Source: Diplosphaera chodatii
Taxonomy: Eukaryota > Chlorophyta > Trebouxiophyceae > Prasiolales > Stichococcaceae
DNA: 64,000 bases
Direction of reading: 5' to 3'
Assembly (NCBI GenBank): GCA_032358165.1
Contig: JAALGY010000052.1
Location: 186,001-250,000 of the forward strand
Of the stretch, positions 10,799 to 21,608 are shown piece after piece (within the stretch, counting starts at the first letter, position 1; every line of letters begins with the position of its first letter). Both the position numbers and the translations under genes were made by a program. Under the pieces are notes generated by a model, which was given only the letters and a program-made list of their open reading frames with translations, ran no database searches and was not told where the DNA came from.

Positions 10799-13700
10799 AT
10801 GGACACAGCCTGCAATGATCCGCGGCAGCCGCCGCAGCCCGGCAGGCTGCCCTTTGCGGCGGTGTGCGACATGTTCGAGAGCCTGCACGGCCAGAGGACG
10901 GCCGTCATCCGGCAGCGGGTGCGCGAGTTTGTGCGTGCCGCCGTGCCGGATGGCTCCGAGGGCGCCTATCAGCTCATCAGGTTTGGGTGCTCGACGCACA
11001 TACGTGTATGACAATAGCACCGCATACACATGGAGCTACAGCTGTGCTGCAAATCTGACAAAAAAAGAAGGTCGCCTTGCATCTGTAGAGGTTGCCGCGC
11101 CGTAAGGCCATCTCACGGTGCCCTTGCTGCTCATTCTGCTGCACTGGGAGGGCGTGCTGCAGCGCTGCCCAGTGTCCAGACGCTCCTGCTGCCATGGCCG
11201 CCCCACCGCACTGCAGGCTGCTCATCCCCAAGACGGACTTCGCCCGCATGTACTTCGCCGCGCACAAGACGGTGGCCCGGGCGCTGGTGGCGGCATGCGG
11301 CCTGGGCGGCACCCGCGCCGCGATGGTGCACGACTGGCAGAAGGTGCTGCCCGATGAAACCTGGAGTATGAAGGCTGAAAGCCTGAATGCTGTTGTGTAC
11401 CCCTCACAGCCATCAATGAGCACTCTGTGCCCCTTGTTCAATGGAACGATCCCGGTACCCCAACCCTCTCAGATCGCCAGACACTCTTGGATTCCGAATG
11501 CAGGTTGGGGAGCACCCCGGCGAGTTTGCTCAGAACATGCACGCGGTGCGTTCCGGCTGTCCGCCCACATGTCACACGTGCCTCGCATGCCTGCATCCCC
11601 TGCAGCGTCGTGCGGCTCAGCACGCTGCCTGCGATTGCGCTGCTGTCTGTCACGGCTATGCTCTGATGCCGTGGCGGTTGGAGGAAAGGTGCTTTGGTCT
11701 GATATGCTCCTGGCCCCTTGTCTGCGCGCAGATGCTGTACAAGGGGCGCTGCCGCTGCGAGGAGGGGTCGGCCGAGGAGCGCCGCCTGACGGTGGCGCAG
11801 CTGGACGCGCTGCTGGACGCTTTCGCGGCCGCCAAGGCGGAGCGGCAGCGGGCCGACGTGCTGCTCAGCCTGCTGCTGCGGTGCGGTTTGTGTGCTGGGT
11901 GCGACGCGTCAAGTGCATGTAGCAACCTTGATGCCCCCCGCAACCGGTGTGGCACGCCATCCCAGGTGGCTGACTGCCCTGGACTGCATCTGAACTGCTT
12001 TGCCGACGTCCGAACTGTCCGTGGGATGTCAGCGTGCTTGCCTGGGGCGTTGGGCTGCCGCATCGTCGGAATCCACACGCCAACTGTTTCCTGCAATGTG
12101 CGGCTCATGCACGAGGCGGGTTCCTGTGGCTTGCCCGCTCATCCTGACACCTGCTTGCGTGTTCTTCTGCGCAGCACGTCCCCCCGCATGATGTACTGGC
12201 TGACGGACATCATCCTGAAAGAGCTGAAGCTGGGCTTCGCGGAGGCGACCGTCCTGGATGCCCTGCATCCGGTGCGCAACTTTAGTCGTCAAACTCCGGG
12301 TCACGATGTCTCTCTGCTTGTGAGTGGCCTTCAAGAGAACCGCAGGGTTGCACAGAACTCTGCCAAGAGGAAAGCGTCAGCCACTCGCCCTGCTCAGGGC
12401 AGCCCCTAGACTTCCTGGCATTTGATAAAGGTAATCTGTTTGCACTTGCCTCACGCATTGCCACGCCATTCTGTGAGTATTCAATATGGTCCTGCTTGAC
12501 AGCCTCCTGCATGTGTGCAGGACGCCACTCACCTATACTCCCTGCGGGTGAGCTCATGGCAGGGACTGAACTACTGCACAGAATGCTGTGCACACATGCA
12601 CCTCTGTGTTGCCCTGCTCACCAGAGCGCTGCGCATGTGAGGGTCATACCTGCAGCTGCTGAGGGTGGGCAGCAGTGTCACGCGCTGCTCGCCTGCTATG
12701 CAGATGGACCTGCGCCACGTGTGCGAGCGCCTCACCGTTCGCAGCCAGCGGCTGCCGCGCCAGGCACGTCACTGACACATCACCTGCTCCAACCTGTACC
12801 ACGCCACGCCCTAGCGTGCGGACTTGGGGCCGATGCACAGCATGCCTGGCCGCATGCCATGTTTCCACCTGGTGGTTCTGGTTCCGGTGTGCGTCAGACG
12901 GTGCGCCCGCGGCGCAGGACGTCAAGCTGGGCTGCGCCGCCATGCCGCAGCTGGCGCTCGCGTGCTTCTCGCCCGCCGACGCGCTGCGCCGCATGGAGGG
13001 CAAGCGCTTCATCTGCGAAACGAAATTCGATGGTGCGCGGATCACACCGCCGCCACCACGCTCAGATGCTTAGTGAACAATGATGGTGTTTTCAACAATA
13101 AGGTGTTTCTGCATGGTCAAACGGACCGCCTGGTAGCACGGCGCGCCAGCAGGATGGCGGCGCACTTGAGCAAAATGACACAGCGTGAAGCTCGAGCTCA
13201 TCGTTCACGGCTGCCCACAGCGCGTTGCGCTGGCCCTCATGGTGTGTCGCGGCGCTGCAGGCGAGCGGATGCAGCTGCATGCGCACGCGGGCGGCGGGGT
13301 GCAGATGTTCAGCCGGCGCGGGCGCGAGCACTGCGCCTGGAGCTCCTACGACATCATGGCGCCCGTGCTGGACGCGCAGCTCGTGGCCCGGCCGGTCATC
13401 CTGGACGGCGAGATGGTGGTGTTCAACAAGCTGCGGTGCGCAGCAAGCGGCTTGAGCAGCATCTGCTGCAGGTTTCATCAGCACCCGCGGGCTGCAGCAA
13501 CTCCAAAGTACAGATGCGTTGGTTTGCACCTGCACGTTCGCTGCGCACCTGGCGACCGGGCACGCTGCCGGCTTGGCGGCGCCCATGGCCGGGCCGCAGA
13601 GGTCACACCTGCAAGGGCCGCTGCAAAGCAGCCCGTGCATGGGACGCCTCCGCTGACCCTGGCTGGCTGGACCAGTGGTTGTGGCTGCTCGCAGGCGCGT

Positions 13701-16700
13701 CTTCGAGCCCTTCAGCGGCCTGCACCAGGCGGTCACCGCGGCCCGCGATGCGACGGATCCCGAGGGGGTGGTGTCCATGGCGCGCAACGGTGCGCCTTTT
13801 CTCCCCCTTTCTGACTGCCGCTGCCTCACAGCTTTGATGCATATTCACATTACAGGCTTCTGATGCACTGCTGGTTGCTCAGGGCTCGCCTGATGGGCGC
13901 AGCTGCTGCCTCTGCAGGCGAGCTGTATGACGCGGACAACGCGTACATGCACCCGCTGGTGAGCCTGGCCATGCTGCTGGCGCCAGCATGAGCACCCCCT
14001 GTGGCACATTTGACACAGCACAACAGCCACCACACCCGCCATGCCCGTGGCATCGGCTCACTCAGTTTGTTGATGCAGTCCAGCAGCTCGCAGAGGTCCC
14101 TGTGAGCAGCACCATGCACGTCTACTCCTGCCCCAAACAACATCCAGTCCATGCGTCCGGGTTGCTAGAGGCAGCGGTCACCAGCAACGGTTGAAGTCTT
14201 ACTGAGGTGCCAAGCACTGGGGTGCAGGTGCGGGAGCTGGAGGTAGTGTACGTGTGCTGGGACGTGCTGTACGTCGGCGACACCTCCGTCGTGGCGCGGC
14301 CCCTCACGGAGCGCCACGCGCTGCTGCGGGCCGCGGTGCGGGATGCGCCCGACGCCGGAGTCCCCATAGGTGCGCGCGCCCCCCCGGCGAACCCGGCAAG
14401 CCGTCCAGTCGTGCATGTGACTGCCTGCGGCACATCAACTGGTGTGTTGAGTTTCTGTGTTACACTGTGTATCGGCAGGGGTGGTCTGGCATAAGTGTAG
14501 CCCAGCTCCTGCCTGCCATGGCCTGTGCGATGGCCTGAGTCGGCCACAGCGTGCCAGCAAACCCCCCTCGTGCCATACAGCTGTGACTGTGGGGCACAGC
14601 GGGGCACAGCGCAGCGCAGCACAGCACAGCACAGCACAGCACAGCACAGCACAGCACAGCACAGCACATCACTCCCTTGCCTGAGCAACCCTGCGGTGCT
14701 GCTCCAGGGAAGGGCCTGGTGACGGGCCGCATCGCGCTGCTGCTGCCGGACCAGGAGGCGTTTCTGGGCGGGCCGCCCGCCTCCCGCGCCTGCACCACCG
14801 TCGACCAGATCGCGGACCACCTGGAAAACGCGCTGCGCCTGCAGGCACGCTGCTGTTGCCGTTCTGTTGGCGGCCGGTGGCTGGCTGGGGTGCGCAGCGG
14901 CTGTAGGCAGGTCTGGCACTGGTTGGAGTCTGCCAACACTCCTGATACTGACAGGACCATACTCAGGGCCGAGGCGCTGATGAGGACCATCCGAGTGCTG
15001 ATGCAACGTGTTCTTGTGAGTCAGAGCTAGCAAGGGACCCAGGACAGACCCAGGGGAGTCAACAACGGAACCTCCCTCCCTCCGAGTGGTGGTGCGTGCT
15101 GCGGCCCGCAGGAGGAGGGCATCGTGCTGAAGCAGCCCGGCAGCCGGTGGTGCGCCAACGACCGCTCCGGCGCCTGGCTCAAGCTCAAGCCCGACTACAT
15201 CCAGGTGCGCCCGCGCCGCTGCGTCCACGCTGCGAGGGTAGCGAGGAGACCGCTGTGCATCGGAGATATTGGGCACGCGCCTGGGGCACATCTGGCACGC
15301 CGCGGCGCAACGCCCCCGACTATAGCCTGCACCGGCTGCCCAACTGCCGTCCCACGCCATCAGACACCCTGCTGTACCCCTACAAACCCCTCTTTGCCTG
15401 TAGCCTGGCCCACCCAGCGCTGCGCTCGAGGTGCAGGCGCACGAGATCGACGCCGTCGTCATCGGCGTGTACTGGGCGGGCGTCCGCCGCGGCGCCCAGT
15501 GCGCAGGACCACCCCTTGCGCTGCCTCTCGTGTACCGGCAGCTGGGCCGCTGTTGACTCTGGAGCCTCATGGCCCCGCACCGCGTGTGACTGCCCTGCTG
15601 CGCTGTCCGTCTGCCGCCTCATCCAGCCAAGAGGCCTGGTGCGGAGCTTTTGCTGCAGCTGGCTCCACGCACGCTTTATGTGCGAAGCCAGCGCAGCACA
15701 GCCCCTTGCTGCAGGTACCTGATGGGGCTCGCAAAGGCGCCGGTGGAGGCGGAGCACGGGGGCGACATCACCTTCGTCTCCTTCTGCCGGTGAGACCCTG
15801 TCATGTTCACCCCCTGCCAAACGCCAGCGCCCTGGCACCGTTTACTAGTGGTGGACATCGACGAAAATACATGTGGTGTGCGCGCGACGCTGGGATTGGC
15901 ATAGCTTTTCACACAGCTTGCCGTGCGGGACGTGCCTGTGCACACCTGCAGCAGTTCAAGTTCAGGACCGACAAGCCCGCAAGGCACTCACTTCTGACGC
16001 ACCACCGCAGGGTGGGCACCGGGCTGACGACGGACGAGCGGCGGCTGATCAACGACCGCATCGCGCCGCTGCTGCAGGAGCGCCGGCCGGGGCAGCGCCG
16101 CCTGCCGCCCCGCCCCGGGTGCCCCTTTCTCGCAGCCCCTGCCTGCGCTGCTGCCATCTGCTGCACCACGGCGCATCTTGTAGCACCGACACGGCGGGCG
16201 CTGATCACTTGTGAGCCCACAAAACAGCCATCATGGCAGGGCAAGTGCTGCCTCGGCTGGTGGCTGCAGCAGGCTGCCGGCGGCGGGCCGCATAGAGGTC
16301 GCGGGCGACGCGCCCGACCTGTGGGTCTCGGAGCCCATGCGCTCGGTGGTCATCCAGGTCAGTGGGCCTCCAGCACCTGGTGACGCGTCCCGGCAGGCCG
16401 GCGCTCCCCTCAGGATGCTCGCACGCTGTGTGCTACACTGTGACTTCTGTCACCCCCGCTCCGGCAAAGACGTGATCTTCTGTGTCATAGCTGGTACTAT
16501 GAGCCGAGCAGTCCCGCTGCGCTGCGCCTGAGCCTTGCGGTGCGCCGGCCGCAGCTCAAGGGCGACATCCGGCTGACGCGCACCCGCACGTACGCCACGG
16601 GCATCGGGCTGCGCTTCCCGATCGCCACGCGGGTGCGATGGGACAAGGCCCCCGGGCAGGCCGACACCGACGCCTCGCTGCTCGCGCTGGCGGCCGCCGC

Positions 16701-18091
16701 CACGACGCCAGGTGCGGCCTGCGGCAGCGGACCCTGGACAGGGCTGCTGTCAACAGCGAGACGATGCGTCGAACTGTGCATTAGTGATGCAACTCAGGCA
16801 TCGAGGCATCTGCCTGAGGCATATGATCGTCCATCACGCAAAAACATAGGACTACAATCTACGGCTGCAGGCCTGCATCAGATCAGAGACTGACGGCAGG
16901 CAATGTCCCATTTTCAGTGCTGCGACGCGCTCCGACAGACAACAGGGTGTCCCGCTTTCGCAGACAAGCGGGCGTTCGACGATGGGGCCGGCGGCGGGCG
17001 CGGCCGCAAGCGCAGCCGGCCCCGGGAGGCGGCGGCGGTGGCGCGGCGGCGGCGCGGCGAGGCGCACGCCGTCGGCAGCCCCGGCGGGCGGCGCCGGGCG
17101 CGTGGGGTGGTCGACCACATGCGGCCCGCCGCGCTGGAGCCTGCGGCGGACGCCGTGCAGGTGCGCGGATTTAGGGTCGTCGGCCGGTGCCTGGCGCGTC
17201 AGCGGGCGCCCTTGGTCTGCTGACTGTGGCACGCTGCCGGTGCTGCAGGTCATAAGACAGTACAGAACATCATGACACAGGCATGGCACATCAATGTGCG
17301 CAGCTTGACGCTGCAGCTGCCATCCGTGTTGTGGACGGTGTCGGCTGCGTCAGCCAGTCACCGGGAAAACAGGGATGGGCGGCTGCTGCCAGTTGGCTGC
17401 AGCTAAATCTGTAACCTTGGCAGTCCCTTTTGACCTACGGCGCCTCATCGCCCTGGCCCCTGTCCCAGGCTGCGGGCGGCGCGCTGGCCGGGCTGGCGCT
17501 GCTGGTCGACCTGCCGCCTGCCGAGCGGGGGGGCGCTGAGGCCCTTGCCAGGCGGCTGGGCGCGCAGGTAGCTGGGGCCAATGCGTTCAACTTGGTCGTT
17601 CAACAGTTTATTTCATATTCTTGGTTCCTCGTCCCTTCGACTCCAAGCAGGCATCGTGCGGCTTTCATTCCTCCATCAGCGCTGCAGCCCTCCCATTCAG
17701 CCGCCGTCGTGTCGCTGCGTTGTCCAGCAGAGGACCGTCTCCAGCCCACGCAAGTGACATTGGCTCCATGCCTGTGCGATCAGTGCGTCGTGTCATTGAA
17801 GCATCACACCGCCCCCCGCAGGTGCCGTTCCAGTCGTGGGCGCCCGGCGTGTCGCACGTGGTGGCCGCCCCCGGCAGCTGGCAGGCGCGCTCGCACGCGG
17901 CCGCGGGCCGCGATGTCGTCTGCCGCGGCTGGCTGCGGGGGTGCGGGGGGCGCGGGACCCTGGCCCCGCTGCGGCCGCGGGACTACTGCCACATGCGGGG
18001 GGACACCGCGGCGGCTGCCGTCACGGCCTGGTTCGACGCCAGGCATGTTCACCGGGCAGCTCCTGCGCAGCCCAAGATTGCAGATGCCTGA
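10799..18091 (+). CDS. LIG4: ATP-dependent DNA ligase IV (NHEJ)
   Basis: My model has 21 exons summing to 827 codons: 10799-10980, 11217-11343, 11504-11545, 11732-11880, 12175-12271, 12704-12736, 12918-13032, 13261-13435, 13695-13789, 13918-13958, 14228-14369, 14708-14844, 15112-15204, 15437-15498, 15715-15789, 16011-16118, 16273-16357, 16555-16711, 16964-17160, 17469-17567 and 17822-18091. The N-terminal DNA-binding domain carries YWLTDIILKELKLG. The adenylation motif I reads KFDGERMQ (Lys about residue 246) exactly across the 13032/13261 junction. Motif III is near LDGEMVV, motif IV is EEGIVLK, and motif V is WLKLKPDYI. The OB fold follows (about 15.4-16.7 kb, VVIQLKGD then LRFP), then a basic linker and a BRCT-like tail (GVSHVV). 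These are ligase IV rather than ligase I features. The ligase seals double-strand breaks with XRCC4. The first BRCT looks reduced, and a GC donor is needed at 14845. A further 3' extension past 18091 cannot be excluded. Confidence 0.9.
14591..14667. repeat. Pentanucleotide (AGCAC)n microsatellite in a LIG4 intron
   Basis: The unit CACAG/AGCAC is repeated about a dozen times, preceded by degenerate copies (GGGCACAGC). It lies inside the intron between 14369 and 14708, so it does not touch coding sequence. Confidence 0.9.
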
Positions 18092-19949
18092 CAAATGCAG
18101 GACATGGCAACAACTGTGTGGCTGGCAACGCGCAGCCGGCCCCCGTGTCGTAGGGCAGCGCAAGCCTGTCATGAGCAGTCACCATGTTACCAAAAGTGTA
18201 TGCAGGGCATTGGGGAGGCCCTTCTGATAGCGTTGCTGGCTGAGGACACGCACAGCACAGCACGATGTTGCACCAGCACTGCGGGCTACCAGTGCTGACA
18301 GTCGTGACGCTGTCCTGGCTTTGCAGCTTGGCCGAGGATGTGGATCCTGACGACCTGGCCGCGCTGCTGTGCCGCTCGGCCATTGGTGAGCCCGAGGTTG
18401 CAGCTGCCACCGGCGCCGCCGCCGCCGAAGGAACCGCCGGCCGCAGCGGCAGCACCGGCGGCTCTGGCAGGATTGGCGGCGGCGCGGCGGCCGCTGCTGC
18501 CGACGCCGCCGCCGCATGCGACGTCTCGAGGCGGCCCCGGCGCTGCGCCTCAGCCCCGGCGGACTCGCTTGGAGCCGCCGCAGCGGCCGTGGCAGCTGTG
18601 GCGGCGGCGGCGGCGGAAGCCGGCGTGCAGCTGGACGGCAGGCCCTTTGGCAGCTTGACTTTGTCAGCACACGCAGCAGTAGCAGCGGTCAACAAAGAGC
18701 AGGGAGCCGCATCCCACTCAGCTCTGCACATGAGCGCCAGCGACATGCTGGCTGCAGACACATCAGCCTCCCCTGCAGCAGCGGACGTCAGCAGCTGCCC
18801 CGCATGGCAGTCAGCAAGGGCGGCAGCTGCAGCGCCGACGCCTGAGCGAGGGGCCCAAGCGGCGGCCGCTGCTGCAGCGGCCCTGCAGCCGGCGCTTGAA
18901 GCGTGTCGCCAGAAAGGCCTCGAAGCTCGGGTGAGCGCGGAATTGCGGAGCCTGCCTTCTGCGCTGTGCTGCTGCTGACGTGGCTGCTCTGGCGCATGCC
19001 AACAGGAGGACTGACCACCGCCGTTGATTCCTGCTGACAGTCTGGGTGCTCGACCTCGCGCAGATGCGCCTCGGCGAAGCGTCCAGCGTTAAAGACACAC
19101 CAGTTGTGCGTGCTGTGCCGCTGCCGTCGCCCAGCCGGCAGCTGGCGCAGGTTCACGCCTCGCGGCATGAACTGCCAGCAGCTGACAGAACCGAGGGCGG
19201 CGGCGCTGGGCTGCAGACTCCCGTTGTCGTCGGCGCTGCAAGCAGTGCCCCTGGCCTGCTGCAGCAGCTGCTGACGGCAGTTGATGGCCAGGCGGCAGGG
19301 TTAAGGTACGGCAGCCGACCAACGTTCAACGGCATCTGACGGTTGCAGCGTTCATGTCTCCACGTCATGCTGTCCGGATCTGCCGCGCTCCCAGCATTAC
19401 TGTGCACCTCCAGGTTTGGTCCGATGTTGCTGGCACCTGTGTTGCCATTCGCAGCGACTCCAGGATGTACCCGCTCCAGCTATGTGACTCAGAGAGCAGT
19501 GCCTTCCCTGCAGCTGGCAGCACCATCTCACACTACCGAGCCTGCTGCGTGTTGCGCCTGCAGGCGGGCAGAGGGAGCTCCTGCGTGGCGGGGCACCACG
19601 TCTGCTGCCACCCCCGCAGCGGAGCACCACAGCATGGACGCTGCTGCGGCCCTGCAGCAAAGCTCCTGCGCACCATATGCAGGCCGCAGGTGTGTATGCA
19701 TGGGTTTCGGCAGTCACACTGGTGTCACCTCGACTTCTGACCTGGGTTCCGTGAGCACCAATAGTCAGGCACCGAGTGTCTGACTGGCTGCGTTTGGAAG
19801 GGCATTTGCAGCTGCAGAGTTGAGACAGGAGGCAATAGTGCCGCATGGACCATGTATTGTCACGCGTCTGATCCCAAGTGTAGTGCTGCATCTGGATTCA
19901 CAGCATGCTTGCAAGAGGGTTGGCTTAGCGTGGGCTGCCAGAGGTATCC
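18092..19949. other. Low-complexity region downstream of LIG4
   Basis: An acceptor at about 18326 precedes an open plus-strand frame (to 18978) that begins AEDVDPDDLAALLC and then becomes Ala/Gly-rich. It could be an alternative LIG4 3' exon, since an acidic stretch after the BRCT is plausible, or part of the orphan gene that ends at 20774. Later open frames show no recognisable domain. Confidence 0.35.
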
Positions 19950-20128
19950 CACCACCATCTCATGGCAGCATTCAGTTGCAGGCGTGTTGGGGAGCTGGGC
20001 GCTTTCTGCGGCACAGCATCGCCCGAGCCCGCAGAGCACGAGGGGCAGCTGCCGCAGCGGCAGGAGCGTGTGGCAGCAAATTCCGGCACGACAGCAGACA
20101 TGTTAGTTGCCATGAGCGCTAGCAGCAT

Positions 20129-20166
<38 letters not shown>

Positions 20167-20774
20167 CAGGTTCAGCACTCCTCGCGTCAGCCACAGCAGC
20201 CGGCGGCCAAGGCTCCCAGCCCGAGGCAGCAGGCCGTCGTCTCCAGCCCTGGAGTGATCCACAGCACGGCGCCACAGCCGGTGCTGCCCCCGCCTCACCA
20301 GAAGCCGGGAGCCAGCGCCCTGCAGCTGTGCAGCAGGCAGCGCTCGATGCAGTACCGATGGCAGCTGTGACGGGCGTCGCCAGCAGCAGCCAGCATCAAA
20401 GGCGCAACAGCAACGGTGCAGCGCCGGAGCGCTGCAGAGCTGCAGGACAACACAGGGCATGTGTCACAGCAGCGCCGTGCGCAGCAGCTGCGCCGCGCTC
20501 GCCGCCGCCGGATGCTGCTGCAGCCGGCGACGGGCGGGATGCCGGAAGCAGCTGGTGGTCGCAGACCTCTGAGCGGCTCAGCGACACAGCGGCAGCGGCG
20601 CCACTGCCGCCGCCACGGCTCAGCTTGCCCGCTGCGAGGGCTGCGCTGCAGCCGGCGGCCGGCAACGGCGTGCTGCCGCAGGGTTTGCCGCCGGCGCTGG
20701 GGGCGCCGGCGGCTGGCAGCAGCAGGCAGGCGGGGCTGCTGCTGAAGGCTGCGCGCCTGGGGCTGCTGCGCTGA
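19950..20774 (+). CDS. Orphan Ala/Gln-rich reading frame, copy A of a duplicated segment
   Basis: An open plus-strand frame (from about 19962) ends at 20774 with KAARLGLLR. It contains an 11-residue polyGln tract and is rich in Ala, Pro and Ser. No family is recognised. Support for coding comes from the diverged copy at about 24.8-25.56 kb, where the same frame is kept: AALDAVPMAAV here against PAFDAPPTAAV there, and GAAPERCRAAGQ against GGAPPELCRVAGQ. Upstream exons are unknown. Confidence 0.35.
20129..20163. repeat. CAG trinucleotide run
   Basis: An uninterrupted run of about 11 CAG units, encoding polyGln in the orphan frame. The duplicated copy near 25 kb lacks an equivalent run. Confidence 0.9.
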
Positions 20775-21608
20775 TTGGGCTTGTACAGCCGCCGCGGGCG
20801 TCAGCGAGCTGCAGGGAGCACCGTGCAGCGGTGGCAACCATGTTGTTGGTGCACCATGTGCCATTGTTTGTGCCTGCTCTGCTGGCGCACGAGTCGCACC
20901 CTGCAGGGGGCTTCCATGCATCTGAGCTGCTGGTGGTCCACCACTGTAAGCGTGTGAGTGGCTGGCCTGGGGGAGATGCGGCGTGGTTGCCAGCAACATG
21001 CAGCATGCTGCCGCAAGCACATCGCCCGATTCCGCCGCCGTCACATTTATGCTGGTGCTTGCTGGAGTGGCGGTCCATGTGCATGTACATTTCATGACCA
21101 CGGCCAAACGAGGCTCGTCACATCGGCTATTGCTACTCCTACTTGTTTTCAGGATGCATGACTGCAGCTCTGGAAGCAGGACTTTCGTATACCATTTCGC
21201 ATGGACACTTCAGGGTTTGGGCCTCTGACTGTCTGACAGCTGAGTCAGACAGCTGACATTCCGCCAGTGTCATATGGCCAATATATGTTTTTACATCGTA
21301 CTATCGGAGCGTTTTGCGTCGCAGTCCTCTATCTATCAGAAGAGCAAGGTGGCGACCCGTGACTTCGTGGCCAGACGTTGCATTGGGTCCTGACTACTTT
21401 GCAAGGTTAACAGCTAGGAGCCGACGGATCCATCGCTGCATCGAGGCCGGCCGCATCCTGACCAAGCGAGGCGCTCGCACCGCTAGCTTGTGTCGTACCA
21501 CCCACCATCTGCTGGCGTTGAAGCGTCCACGCGCCGCTGGACGCATCTGATGCGGCGCTGCAGGGGGCTGCACGGAGCACGGTAGCCGGCACGCCGGGGG
21601 TTACCGGC
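20775..21608. other. Intergenic
   Basis: No gene is supported. It contains short imperfect self-complementary stretches near 21230-21260 (two close GTCAGACAGCTGA-like copies) and a moderately AT-rich patch at about 21270-21310, which may be promoter or 5' flank of the next gene. Confidence 0.4.

Noticed and set aside
13033..13260. Reading LIG4 through 13033 (KFDGARI)
   Set aside because: Splicing at 13032/13261 restores the canonical KFDGERMQ; the read-through loses the conserved Glu and soon stops.
14591..14667. Regular repeat array suggestive of CRISPR
   Set aside because: The unit is 5 bp with no spacers, and it sits in a eukaryotic intron: a microsatellite.
16491..16554. WYYEPSSPAALRLSLAVRRP as LIG4 coding
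   Set aside because: It is out of phase with the preceding exon; starting at 16555 gives VVIQLKGD, which fits ligase IV and the phase.
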